Positions 15,236 to 23,819 of a DNA stretch of 36,498 nt are shown here, in pieces (positions within the stretch are counted from its first letter, which is position 1; each line of letters opens with the position of its first letter). The notes under the pieces were generated by a model. It had not been told where the DNA came from. It did not search any database and was given only the letters and a program-made list of their open reading frames with translations. Source of the stretch: Thermomicrobiales bacterium (GTDB lineage Bacteria; Chloroflexota; Chloroflexia; Thermomicrobiales; UBA6265); assembly GCA_020853615.1 (NCBI GenBank), contig JADYYO010000199.1, positions 1 through 36,498 on the forward strand, read 5' to 3'. The translations under genes and the position numbers were made by a program.

Positions 15236-17392
15236 ATGACCGCGCCGGATCTCGTCCTCGTCGTCGGCGACGACCACCGGGTGAAACGGGCCAATGCCGC
15301 GAGCGCGCGCCTGCTCGGAGTCGCCCCGAGCGAACTGGTCGGCGATCGCGTGGAAGAGCTCCTCTGGCCCGCGGACCCGGCCGGGATGCAACAGATGGAG
15401 GACGTTCTTTCGGGGAAGCGGATCGCCACCGACCGCTTGCTGCTCAGTCCCTGCTCCGGGCGCGGGCCGGCGCGTCTCCTGGAAGGCGTCCTGGTCGATC
15501 AGCGGAGCGCGCGTCCCGGCGGGGACGTAACACTCTATGCGCGCGAGGCGGTCACCGTCACACCCGCCGCCGATGCGGCGCCTTCACCCGACTTGCTGGC
15601 GACCATCCCGGCCATCGCATACACGCGAGATGCCGGCGCCTCGCCCGCGATCGTCTACGTCAGTCCGGGCGTCGAGCCGCTCCTCGGCTGGAGCCCGGCC
15701 GACTATGCCGAGCCGAGCGACCACTGGTTTCCTGCCGTGCATCCCGACGACCGGGAGCGGGTCCGGGAGGCGGTCACCCAGGCGATGGCGCAGCGTCAGC
15801 CGCTCGACATCGAGTATCGGGTGCTCGCGCGCGATGGCCACGTCGTCTGGCTGCGCGATATGGCCGCGCCAGACGAGGATGGGGTGCGCTGGCACGGCGT
15901 GCAGACCGACGTCAGCGACGGCAAGGCTGCCGAAGCACGGCTGATGCAGCTCGCCTACTACGACTCGCTCACTGGGCTCCCGAACCGGCGGCTCTGCATC
16001 AATCGCCTGCAGGAACTCCTGAACCAGCCTGGCCACCCGGCCGTCGCGCTCCTCTTTCTTGATCTGGACCGCTTCAAAGTCATCAACGACGGTATCGGCC
16101 ATGCCGCCGGCGATGAACTGCTGGTCGCCGTTGCCCGGCGCCTCTCCGCCAATGTCGGCGAGCGTGGCTCGCTCGGCCGCTTCGGCGGCGACGAGTTCGT
16201 GGCGATCCTCCCCTATCACGACATTGCCGAGGTGACCGCGCTGGCCGAGTTGCTGCTGGCCACCCTGCGTCTCCCCTTCTATGTCAATGGCTTCGAACTG
16301 ATCGTCGAGGGGACGATCGGCATCGCCCTGGCATCACTGGCGTTGCGGACCCCCGAAGCGCTGCTGCGGGCCGCCGACGTGGCGCTCTATCGCGCCAAGG
16401 CCCAGGGGGGGAACAGCTTCGCCGTCCACGATCCGCGTGTCGACCGCAACTCCCCCGAACGGCTGGAGCGGGAGGCAGAGCTGCGCCGGGGCATCGAACA
16501 CGAGCAGTTCCAGATCGCCTACCAACCCGTCATCGATCTCGACACGGGGAAGATCCTGGCGGTAGAGGCGCTCCTCCGCTGGCGCCACCCGACGCGGGGG
16601 CTCTTGCCCCCCTCCGAATTCATCAGCCTGGCCAACGAATCGGGCCTGATCGTGCCGCTCGGCCGATGGGTGATCGGGCAGGCCTGCACCCAGATGCGGG
16701 GCTGGCAGGAGCGCTTCCCCGCCTTGCGCTCGCTCCGGGTCAGCGTCAACCTCTCCGCCCAGCAGCTTCGCGAACCGTCGCTCGTCGCGGATGTCGCCCG
16801 GGCGCTGGAGCGGTCCGGGCTGGCCCCGGAGAACCTGGCGCTCGAGATCAAGGAGGGGGATGCGATCGCCGACGCGAAGGCGATCGCTCGCGCGGTGCAG
16901 GAGTTCAAGCGGCTCGGCGTCAAGGTCACCATCGACGATTTCGGGAAGGGGTGGAGCGCATTTGGCGCGCTGACGACCTTCACGGTCGACGATCTCAAGA
17001 TCGACGGCTCGTTCACCGCCCGGCTCGGCAAGCATCCCCAGGACTCGGAAATTGTGCGCGCCCTCGTCGACGTGGCGAAGGCGATGGGCCTCGACGTCAC
17101 GGCGGGCGCGGTGGAGACTGGCGAGCAGCTCGCGCTGCTGCGGGAGCTCGGTTGCGACCATGCACAGGGCCGTCACTTTGCGCCGCCGCTCGCCGTCAAT
17201 GAGATGGACAGCCTCCTCCGGCGTCACGCGGAAGTTGGCGCGGGTTGGCTGTCGGACCGGTCGCCGGGCGCGAATGACACACCTGGGCCCACGTCAGGCG
17301 AGGCTCTCGAACTTCTGACCCGCCGGCCGCCGAATGGCTCTGCCATTGCCTCCGCACCCTTGGCGCAAGATCGCCAAGGGCGCGAGTTCTGA
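15236..17392 (+). CDS. PAS-GGDEF-EAL protein (c-di-GMP synthesis/degradation)
   Basis: A 718-aa soluble protein. PAS-like domains lie at about 4-105 and 118-228 (the second ends GVQTDVSDGK). The GGDEF domain (about 240-400) has an intact active site GGDEF at 317-321 and DLDRFKVIND metal-site residues, but no RxxD inhibitory site at the expected place. The EAL domain (about 415-660) has EALLR at 444-448, Asn505, Glu537/Glu540, DDFG at 567-570 and Lys588. The usual AEGVET reads AGAVET at 623-628, so the first glutamate is Gly624. The cyclase is probably active and the phosphodiesterase doubtful. Start ATG at 15236 has GGAG 10 nt upstream. It is divergent from the peptide array. Confidence 0.93.
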   Translation: MTAPDLVLVVGDDHRVKRANAASARLLGVAPSELVGDRVEELLWPADPAGMQQMEDVLSGKRIATDRLLLSPCSGRGPARLLEGVLVDQRSARPGGDVTLYAREAVTVTPAADAAPSPDLLATIPAIAYTRDAGASPAIVYVSPGVEPLLGWSPADYAEPSDHWFPAVHPDDRERVREAVTQAMAQRQPLDIEYRVLARDGHVVWLRDMAAPDEDGVRWHGVQTDVSDGKAAEARLMQLAYYDSLTGLPNRRLCINRLQELLNQPGHPAVALLFLDLDRFKVINDGIGHAAGDELLVAVARRLSANVGERGSLGRFGGDEFVAILPYHDIAEVTALAELLLATLRLPFYVNGFELIVEGTIGIALASLALRTPEALLRAADVALYRAKAQGGNSFAVHDPRVDRNSPERLEREAELRRGIEHEQFQIAYQPVIDLDTGKILAVEALLRWRHPTRGLLPPSEFISLANESGLIVPLGRWVIGQACTQMRGWQERFPALRSLRVSVNLSAQQLREPSLVADVARALERSGLAPENLALEIKEGDAIADAKAIARAVQEFKRLGVKVTIDDFGKGWSAFGALTTFTVDDLKIDGSFTARLGKHPQDSEIVRALVDVAKAMGLDVTAGAVETGEQLALLRELGCDHAQGRHFAPPLAVNEMDSLLRRHAEVGAGWLSDRSPGANDTPGPTSGEALELLTRRPPNGSAIASAPLAQDRQGREF

Positions 17393-17409
17393 CTCCTCGT
17401 GCGGTCCCC

Positions 17410-18330
17410 TCACAGGGGGAGCGGGAGTTGCCCGGCCGTGGGTGCGGAACCCGCGCGCCCGGGGTGGCGCTCTCGCGCCGCCTCCCGCCCGGCGAGCGCA
17501 AATCCAGCGCGCTGCCCGACCCGCTCCATGCGCTCCTCGATGAGGACTCGGTAACCGGCCGGCGCATTCGCCCCACGAAACGCGCGCTCGTAGTCGGGCA
17601 GCAGCGCCGGGAACGCCTTCGCGATCACGGCCAGGTAGTGCTCGCGCACCAACGGCGCCAACCGCAATGCGCCGCCCCAGAAGAGCTCTGCGCCCGCGTC
17701 ACATGCCGCCTCGGCAACTTCCGCCATCGCCGCCTCACTATCGGTCAGGCCGGGGAGCACCGGCGCCATGAAGAGCCCACACGGCACGCCGGCATCGGCC
17801 AACCGTCGCATCACGTCCAGCCGTCTCGCCGGGGGCGGCGTCCCCGGCTCGAGCAGCCGCCAGAGCAGCGGGTCGAGCGTCGTCACCGTGACGTTGACTC
17901 GCGTGCCGGGAAGGCGGGCCAACTCGACCCAAAGATCGCGATCGCGCAGGACCAGGGTCGACTTGGTGACCACGGAGACCGGCGTCCGGAAATCCCGGAG
18001 CGCCTCCAGCAGCTTGCGCGTGATCCGATACCGCCCTTCGCACGGCTGATAGGCGTCAGTAGCGGTCCCCAATGCCACGCACTCATGCGCCCACGACAGC
18101 CGCGCCAACTCCCGGCGCAGCACCTCGGGCATATTCGTCTTCACAACGATCTTCGCCGAGAAGTCGTCGCCGGCGTCGAACCCGAGGTAGGCGTGGGTCG
18201 CCCGCGCGTAGCAGTAGTGACACCCATGCACGCAACCGCGATAGGGGTTGAGCGACCAGCGGAAGGGCATGCCGGAGACCCGGTTGAGCGCCGATTTGCA
18301 GGCCGTTTCGATGTAGTCGATCGATCCCAT
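17410..18330 (-). CDS. Radical SAM protein of the SplB/Rv2578c-like group
   Basis: A 306-aa radical SAM enzyme. The [4Fe-4S] motif CxxxCxxC is at Cys33, Cys37 and Cys40 in NPYRGCVHGCHYCYAR, the form seen in the Rv2578c/SplB-like group rather than in SPASM peptide maturases. Further family features are KTNMPEVLRRELAR, VALGTATDAYQPCEG and SVVTKSTLVLRDRDL. No second cysteine cluster (SPASM) is visible; the C-terminus is short and basic. Members of this group are called DNA repair photolyase-like, but their reaction is not established. The ATG at 18330 has no Shine-Dalgarno but coincides with the predicted transcription start (see the promoter entry), so the message is probably leaderless. Confidence 0.88.
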   Translation of the reverse strand: MGSIDYIETACKSALNRVSGMPFRWSLNPYRGCVHGCHYCYARATHAYLGFDAGDDFSAKIVVKTNMPEVLRRELARLSWAHECVALGTATDAYQPCEGRYRITRKLLEALRDFRTPVSVVTKSTLVLRDRDLWVELARLPGTRVNVTVTTLDPLLWRLLEPGTPPPARRLDVMRRLADAGVPCGLFMAPVLPGLTDSEAAMAEVAEAACDAGAELFWGGALRLAPLVREHYLAVIAKAFPALLPDYERAFRGANAPAGYRVLIEERMERVGQRAGFALAGREAARERHPGRAGSAPTAGQLPLPL

Positions 18331-18336
18331 GCCCGC

Positions 18337-18365
18337 ACAATAGAACGGGTGTTCTCTTTCGTCAA
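18337..18365 (-). promoter_or_regulatory. Promoter giving a leaderless radical SAM mRNA
   Basis: TTGACG (18360-18365), 17 nt, then TATTGT (18337-18342) on the minus strand. The expected +1, seven bases past the -10, is 18330, exactly the A of the gene's ATG. This supports both the start codon choice and a transcript without a 5' leader. Confidence 0.7.
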
Positions 18366-18411
18366 TCTCCGTCGCGGCCCCGTCTCCTCTCCTCGATCGG
18401 GCCGGCGGAAC

Positions 18412-18417
18412 TACAAT
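18412..18417 (+). promoter_or_regulatory. -10 element (TACAAT) just before the large sensor kinase gene
   Basis: TACAAT lies seven bases before ATG 18425, which would again give a leaderless or almost leaderless message. There is no convincing -35, and neither 18425 nor the alternative ATG at 18479 has a Shine-Dalgarno. Confidence 0.4.
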
Positions 18418-18424
18418 CCCCCAC

Positions 18425-21400
18425 ATGCAACCCGGCCGGCCATTATCGGCGCGACGGGCGCGCCGGTCGATAACTGACATGGCACATCACCCTGGAGACA
18501 GCTCGCGGGATAACGACCGCCCGACGATCGCGCCGCGAGGCGCGATCGAGGCGCACGCCCGCGCCGATCCCTTCTCGCTCCTCGAGCTGATTCCCGACCC
18601 GGCGGTCGTGGTCGATCCTGCCTGGTGCATCGTGGCGCGCAACAGCGCCGCGCTCGCCACAAGCGCGCGGCCGCACGAGGAGCTGACTGGCGCCCTCCTC
18701 TGGCAGGCCTGGCCGCAATTCGACTACCAGCGGCTCCTGCCGCGCCTCGAGCCGGCGATGCGGGAGCGGCGCCCGATCGCGGTCACCGATCAGGGGGCTG
18801 GCCGCGACGGGGAGGCCGTCTGGCTCGAAATCCACGCCACGCCCTTCGCCGACGGGCTCGCCGTCATCATGCGCGACGTCACCGCGCAGAAGCTGCTCGA
18901 GCGGGCCCTGCACGACAACCGCCAGCGGCTCGAGCGCGCGCTCGACGCCACCGGCGCGCTCGTCTACGAGCTCGACCTGGCCACCGACGAGGTCACGATC
19001 GCCGGCCACACCCTGCCGATCACAGGGCACGAAGCGGACGAGCATCCGACGGCCGAGGCCTGGTGGAAAGCGCAGATGAACCCGGAGGACTTCGCCCGCG
19101 TCGCCGCCGAATTGCGGGCGAGCCAGGCGCGAGGCGACGACCGCTTCGCTGCCGAATACCGCCTCCGCCACCAGGACGGGAGCGAGCGTTACGTCTGGGA
19201 TCATGGCATCATCATCCGGGACGACGCCGGCCACGCGACCGGCACCCTCGGCACCATCGTCGACATCACCGAGCGCAAGCGGCGGGAGGAGCGGGCGGGT
19301 CTGCTCCAGCACCTAACGGCGGCCCTCTCTGCGGCGCTCGAGCCGGAGGAAGCGGCCGCGATTATCATCGAGCGCGCCATGCCGGCCCTCGGGGCGAACG
19401 CGGGCAACGTCTATCTGCTCGACGACGCCAACCATCTGGTCAGCATGGCCGCGCTCGGCTATGCGCCGGACGTCGTCGAGAGCACCCGCGCCCTCCCCCT
19501 CGACAGCGAGACGTTGGTGGCGGCCGTGGCGCGGAGCGGGGCGCCGGTCATCTTCGGCTCCTGGGAAGAGCGCCTTCGCCGCTACCCGCATCATCGCCAT
19601 ATCCACGGCAGTCAGGGTGATCGGGCGGTTGCCGGCCTGCCGCTGATCGTCGAAGGGCAGACGATCGGTGCGCTCTCGCTCGCCTTCCCGACCGACCGAA
19701 GCTTCGACGATGACGACCGCGGGTTCATGGCGACCGTTGCCGATCTCTGCGCTCAGGCGCTGGAGCGGGCGCGGCTCTACGAGGCGCTGCGCCGGAGCGA
19801 AGCGCAAGCCCGGCTGGTGACCGACCGCGCGCCAACCTACCTCGCCCACATCGACGCCGAAAGCCGGTACCTCTATGTCAACCGCGGCTACGCCGGACGA
19901 TTCGGCCTGACGCCAGAGGAGGTCGTCGGACGGTCCATGCCGGAGATCGTCGGCGCCGACGCCTATGAGACGTTGCGCGGGCATCTCGAACGGGCGATGC
20001 GCGGGGAGGAGGTCGAGTTCGAAGCCGAGGTTCCCTACGCGGGGCTCGGCACGCGATACATGCAGATCGCCTACGCGCCAGACCGGGACGAGCGGGGGAG
20101 CGTGCGCGGGGTGATCACCGTCGGCGCCGACATCACCGACCGGCAGCAGGCCGAGGCCTCCCGCCGCTTCCTGGTCGAGGCGAGCGCCACGCTCACCAGC
20201 TCGATGAACGCCATGGAGACGTTGCGGCGCATCTCCCGGCTGATCGTCCCGACGCTCGCCGACTACTGCTACGTCGACCTGATCCAGACGGATGGCACGC
20301 CGCGCCGGGTCGCGTGGGCGCATGTCGACGCGGAGGAAGAGGCGCGCCTCGACGAAGGCCTGGCGGCATTCGCGATGGAGGCGCTGCAGCCCAACCATCC
20401 GATCGGGCGCGCCATCGCCACCGGCCGCCCCCAGTTCCTCCCCGTTCTGGGCGACGCGTGGGCCGAGCGGGTCACCACCGGGGAGGAGCACCTGCGCTTC
20501 GTGCGCGAGCGGCAGATCCGCTCCCAGATCACCGTTCCCCTCCCCGCGCGGGGGCGCATTCTCGGCGCGCTCACCCTCTGCCGCACTGCCCGTGGCAGGC
20601 GCCGCTTCACCGCGGGCGATCTCGAGATCGCCCGCGACCTGGCGGAGCGAACGGCCCTCGCCGTCGACAACGCGCGCCTCTACACCGAGGCGCTGGACGC
20701 CGAGGCGAAGGTACGCCGCCTCCTCGACGCGGGGGTCATCGGCATCGTCGTCGCCGGCCACGACCAGATTCTGGAGGCGAACGACCACTTCCTGGCGATG
20801 GCCGGCTACTCGCGGACGGCGCTGGCCGAGGGCGAGTTGCGCTGGGGCGCCATGACGCCGCCGGAGTACGACCACCTCGACGACCGCGCCGTCGCCGAAT
20901 TGTGGGATTCCGGGGTCTTCACCCCCTTCGAGAAGGAGCTCTTCCGCCGCGATGGCTCGCGCCTGCCGATCCTGATCGGCGGGGCGGTGCTGCAGCGGGA
21001 GCCGTTCCTCTGGATCTGCTTCATCCTCGATCTGACCGAGCAGAAGCGGGGCGAAAACGAGTGGCGCGCCTTCATCGACGCCATCGCCCACGATCTGCGC
21101 AACCCCCTCACCGCCGTCCTCGGGCAGACCCAGCTCATGCAGCGCCGCCTGCGCCGCGCGGGGGCGCTGGAGCCAGCCGACGCGGAGGAGCGCCTCACCG
21201 CGATCGCCGCCGCCGCGACGCGCGCCGCCGGCCTGATCGACGACCTGATCGATACGGCGCGGCTGCGCGCGAGCCAGCCGCTCGAGATGCACGCCACCGA
21301 CGTCGATCTGGTCGCGCTGGTCCGCGCCTGCGTCGCCGAGGCGCAGCGGATCGGGCGCTCGCATCGCATCTGCCTCGAGAGCGAATCGTCGTCGCTCGTG

Positions 21401-21766
21401 GTCGCCGCCGATGCGCGCCGCATCGGGCGCGTCGTGCGGAACATGCTCGACAATGCCATCAAGTACAGCCCCGCCGGGGGCGATGTCGTCGCTCGCCTCT
21501 CCCGCCAGTCCGGCCCGGAGGGGGCGTGGGCGATCCTCGACATCGAGGATCGCGGGCTCGGCATCCCCGAGGCGGATTTGCCGCACATCTTCGAACGTTT
21601 CGGCCGCGGCTCGAACGTCGCGGGGACGATCGAGGGGTCCGGGATCGGCCTCACCGGCGCCCAGCAGATCGCGGAGCAGCACGGCGGAGCGATCACTGTG
21701 CGCAGCGTTGTCGGTCAGGGAAGCACCTTCACCCTGCGCCTGCCCCTCGTGCCACGCCCCATCTGA
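18425..21766 (+). CDS. Large PAS/GAF multi-sensor histidine kinase
   Basis: A 1113-aa soluble sensor kinase. Domain order is PAS (about 52-155), PAS (165-284), GAF (292-450), PAS (458-573), GAF (580-753), PAS (760-873), HisKA with His889 in DAIAHDLRNPLT, and HATPase_c with Asn1010 (DNAIKYS), DRGLGIP at 1042-1048 and GSGIGLTGA near 1071-1079. Two GAF and four PAS domains suggest integration of several small-ligand or redox inputs. No membrane segment and no receiver domain, so its partner regulator is elsewhere. Start is either 18425 (leaderless context) or 18479 (MAHHPGD); the first 18 residues are arginine-rich and may not be translated. Confidence 0.93.
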   Translation: MQPGRPLSARRARRSITDMAHHPGDSSRDNDRPTIAPRGAIEAHARADPFSLLELIPDPAVVVDPAWCIVARNSAALATSARPHEELTGALLWQAWPQFDYQRLLPRLEPAMRERRPIAVTDQGAGRDGEAVWLEIHATPFADGLAVIMRDVTAQKLLERALHDNRQRLERALDATGALVYELDLATDEVTIAGHTLPITGHEADEHPTAEAWWKAQMNPEDFARVAAELRASQARGDDRFAAEYRLRHQDGSERYVWDHGIIIRDDAGHATGTLGTIVDITERKRREERAGLLQHLTAALSAALEPEEAAAIIIERAMPALGANAGNVYLLDDANHLVSMAALGYAPDVVESTRALPLDSETLVAAVARSGAPVIFGSWEERLRRYPHHRHIHGSQGDRAVAGLPLIVEGQTIGALSLAFPTDRSFDDDDRGFMATVADLCAQALERARLYEALRRSEAQARLVTDRAPTYLAHIDAESRYLYVNRGYAGRFGLTPEEVVGRSMPEIVGADAYETLRGHLERAMRGEEVEFEAEVPYAGLGTRYMQIAYAPDRDERGSVRGVITVGADITDRQQAEASRRFLVEASATLTSSMNAMETLRRISRLIVPTLADYCYVDLIQTDGTPRRVAWAHVDAEEEARLDEGLAAFAMEALQPNHPIGRAIATGRPQFLPVLGDAWAERVTTGEEHLRFVRERQIRSQITVPLPARGRILGALTLCRTARGRRRFTAGDLEIARDLAERTALAVDNARLYTEALDAEAKVRRLLDAGVIGIVVAGHDQILEANDHFLAMAGYSRTALAEGELRWGAMTPPEYDHLDDRAVAELWDSGVFTPFEKELFRRDGSRLPILIGGAVLQREPFLWICFILDLTEQKRGENEWRAFIDAIAHDLRNPLTAVLGQTQLMQRRLRRAGALEPADAEERLTAIAAAATRAAGLIDDLIDTARLRASQPLEMHATDVDLVALVRACVAEAQRIGRSHRICLESESSSLVVAADARRIGRVVRNMLDNAIKYSPAGGDVVARLSRQSGPEGAWAILDIEDRGLGIPEADLPHIFERFGRGSNVAGTIEGSGIGLTGAQQIAEQHGGAITVRSVVGQGSTFTLRLPLVPRPI

Positions 21767-22080
21767 CGCGCCCCGCTCCAGCCCGAGCATCGCCGTGACA
21801 CGGGATGACCATGTACTTGCGGCGCCGGCTCATAGCCATCCGTTTCCGTGCGCCGCGACCGAATTGCCCCTTGCCGAATTGGGACGAACAGCCCTCGTCT
21901 CGTCGCCCGTCATCGGGAACAATGCGTAGCGGGAAGGACCGGGCCAGCAACCCGGCGTGCCGTTTGCGCGCCAGGGCGTGGCTCGGCAAGGGGAAGGCGA
22001 GGCCGTAGTAGCCCCGAAACGCGCCCTGGGGGTATCCGGGCGCGGCCCATCGGGAAGCCACCGCGCCTTGGGATGGCATC
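21767..22080. other. Intergenic region with stem-rich leader before a small ORF
   Basis: A 314-bp region after the sensor kinase. The first half shows nothing. The second half (21939-22067) holds three consecutive strong stems in plus-strand reading, listed separately. No coding frame in it looks real. Confidence 0.45.
21939..22067 (+). promoter_or_regulatory. Possible structured 5' leader (three GC-rich stems)
   Basis: Stem 1 is CCGGG/CCCGG (21939-21955, 7-nt loop). Stem 2 is CCAGGGCG (21971-21978) with CGCCCTGG (22022-22029), enclosing an inner GGGG/CCCC pairing (21990-21993, 22012-22015). Stem 3 is GGCGCGG (22039-22045) with CCGCGCC (22061-22067). The last stem ends just before a GGGATGG and the ATG at 22081, an arrangement like an attenuator or riboswitch expression platform. 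It matches no riboswitch class I know, and high GC makes stems common by chance. Confidence 0.3.
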
Positions 22081-22230
22081 ATGGAACAGATTCTTCTCAT
22101 TGTGGCAATCGCGCTTCTGGTCTGGGCCGCGACCGGCATCGGCCGCGAGACCGGGCCGGTGGACCGTGAAGTGTTCGCCGGCCCCGATGGCCACCCGATC
22201 GAGAAGCCGCCCACGAGCGAGGTGTCCTGA
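22081..22230 (+). CDS. Putative 49-aa single-helix membrane protein
   Basis: The short frame begins MEQILLIVAIALLVWAATG, a clear membrane helix of about 17-18 residues, followed by a charged, proline-containing tail (GRETGPVDREVFAGPDGHPI and on to Ser-Glu-Val-Ser). A GGGATGG element precedes the ATG closely. It fits between the sensor kinase and the convergent EamA gene (30 bp away) without overlapping either. It recalls small accessory subunits of membrane complexes such as KdpF or CydX in size only. Function unknown; a chance frame remains possible. Confidence 0.5.
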   Translation: MEQILLIVAIALLVWAATGIGRETGPVDREVFAGPDGHPIEKPPTSEVS

Positions 22231-22260
22231 GACGGGCCCAACTCAGCGCGCTGCTCGCCG

Positions 22261-23034
22261 CTATCCGGCGGCGAGGAGCGCACCGGCGAGGACGAGCGCA
22301 GCCCCGGCCCAGACGACCGGCGAGGGCCGCTCACCGGAGATGAGGAGCCCGACCAGCACCGACGACTCGCGCAGGGTCGAGACGCGCCCGGCCGGCGCAT
22401 GCTGGAAGGCAAAGAGGATGAGGAGATAGGCGCCGATCGAGCCGATGGCGATGAGCGCGCCGGAGCGGAGCCCCGCGCGGAGGCGGGGCCGGTCGCCCCG
22501 CAGCAGCAGCGCGAGGAGCAACCCCTGGATGCCGAGCGTCGCCCCTAGATAGCCGACCGGGGAGACGTGGCGCACCGCCCCGGCGTCGATCACCGAGTAG
22601 CTGGCGATCGTCACCCCGGTCAGCAGCGCGAATCCGACCGCCGCCCGCTGCCCGGCCCGGCTGCCGGCGATCGCGATGAGCGCCAGCCCGGAGGCGAGCA
22701 GGAGCGCCCCGGCGGCCGCTCCGGCGCCGGGTGGCTGGCTCAGCACCAGCCAGCCCCCGAGCGTCACCAGGAGCGGGGAGACGCCCCGCCCCAGCGGATA
22801 GGCGACCGAGAGCGCGCCGCGACGGTAGGCCGCCGAGAGGCTGAGCGCGTAGCAGGTCTGGGCGATGGCCGAGAGGACGATATTGGGGAAGACCGCCCAG
22901 GGCGGCCAGACGACGATCGCGGGCAGGAGCGCCACCCCGCTCACCAGCCCGGAAATGGCCATCGCCGCCACCCGGTCCGCCTCCGCATGGAGCACCCGGT
23001 TCCACGAGGCGTGAATGACGGCGGCGATGAGCAC
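22261..23034 (-). CDS. EamA/DMT-family membrane transporter
   Basis: A drug/metabolite transporter of the EamA type with two repeated halves of about four to five helices: the first half around 'IVLSAIAQTCYALSLSAAYRRGALSVAYPLGRGVSPLLVTLGGWLVL', the second around 'SVIDAGAVRHVSPVGYLG' and 'AFQHAPAGRVSTLRESSVLVGLLI'. The start is unclear. GTG at 23034 falls inside what looks like helix 1 (DPFAITLVLIAAVIHASW), and no ATG is in frame before the upstream stop. A CTG at 23076, not far from a minus-strand TACTAT (23101-23106), may be the true start. Substrate unknown. Confidence 0.8.
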   Translation of the reverse strand: MLIAAVIHASWNRVLHAEADRVAAMAISGLVSGVALLPAIVVWPPWAVFPNIVLSAIAQTCYALSLSAAYRRGALSVAYPLGRGVSPLLVTLGGWLVLSQPPGAGAAAGALLLASGLALIAIAGSRAGQRAAVGFALLTGVTIASYSVIDAGAVRHVSPVGYLGATLGIQGLLLALLLRGDRPRLRAGLRSGALIAIGSIGAYLLILFAFQHAPAGRVSTLRESSVLVGLLISGERPSPVVWAGAALVLAGALLAAG

Positions 23035-23177
23035 GAGCGTGATGGCGAAAGGGTCGATGGCCGTCTCCGATGCCAGTCGAGCGCCGATCGGTCAGGAGGG
23101 ATAGTATTTCCCCAGCATTCTGCCGCATCAGCGATGCGGCCGCTGGCCCGGTCGAACCGGATGGCGTGGAGGTGACC

Positions 23178-23819
23178 ATGGTCCTGGCGCGGTTTCTGCC
23201 CAGGGATGAGCAGTTTTTCGATCTCTTCGAGGAATCGGCGAAGAACGCCGCCGAGGTGACGGCGGTCGTGCAGCAGGTGGTCGCCAGCGACGTTGACCGC
23301 GATCGGCAGGTGCGCCTGCTGCACGATCTCGAAAATCGCGGCGACGAGATCACCCACCGCATCTTCAGCGCGCTCAACAGCACCTTCGTCACTCCGCTCG
23401 ACCGGGAGGACATCCGCTCGCTGGCGGTCGAGCTGGACGACCTGGTCGACGATGCCGAGGAAGCGGGCACGCGGCTCGCCCTCTACAAGCTCGAGGGAAC
23501 GCGGGAGCCAGCCCAGCTCCTCGCCCGAATCCTCAACGAGCAGACCGCCTCATTGGCCAAAGCGATTCCTCTTCTCGCCGACGTGGGGAAGCAGGGCGAA
23601 CAGATCCGCCGGCATGTCCTCGAGGTCCATCGCCTCGAGAACGAAGCGGACGATACGCTGAACCAGGCGCTCGCCGGCCTCTACGATGACGTGCCGGACA
23701 TTCCGTCGCTCGTGTCGCAGATGCGCTGGGGCGAGCTGTACGGCCTCCTGGAGGATGCGACCGACCGCGCCGAGGACGTGGCCGACGTGCTGGAAAACAT
23801 CTTCATCAAGAATGGTTGA
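23178..23819 (+). CDS. DUF47 (PhoU-like) phosphate transport accessory protein
   Basis: A 213-aa all-helical cytoplasmic protein of the DUF47/YkaA family. It starts 'MVLARFLPRDEQFFDLFEESAKNAAEV' and contains 'LENRGDEITHRIFSALNSTFVTPLDREDIRSLAVELDDLVDDAEEAG', with 'HRLENEADDTLNQALAGLYDD' in the second half, the two PhoU-like repeats with acidic metal-binding E/D residues. DUF47 proteins are commonly encoded with, and thought to regulate, PiT phosphate transporters, and here the PiT gene overlaps it by 8 bases. Start ATG at 23178 has GTGGAGG 7 nt upstream. Confidence 0.92.
   Translation: MVLARFLPRDEQFFDLFEESAKNAAEVTAVVQQVVASDVDRDRQVRLLHDLENRGDEITHRIFSALNSTFVTPLDREDIRSLAVELDDLVDDAEEAGTRLALYKLEGTREPAQLLARILNEQTASLAKAIPLLADVGKQGEQIRRHVLEVHRLENEADDTLNQALAGLYDDVPDIPSLVSQMRWGELYGLLEDATDRAEDVADVLENIFIKNG

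Noticed and set aside
17410-18330. Radical SAM gene as the maturase of the micropeptides
   Set aside because: It is over 3 kb away, has its own promoter, belongs to the Rv2578c/SplB-like group and shows no SPASM or peptide-recognition domain. A link is not excluded but not supported.
19313-21790. Minus-strand open frame of 825 aa opposite the large sensor kinase
   Set aside because: Antisense shadow in GC-rich sequence; the plus strand shows a full set of PAS, GAF, HisKA and HATPase motifs.
21780-22080. Known riboswitch (c-di-GMP, cobalamin, SAM, c-di-AMP) before the 49-aa ORF
   Set aside because: I compared the remembered conserved core motifs and none fits. Only unspecific stems remain.
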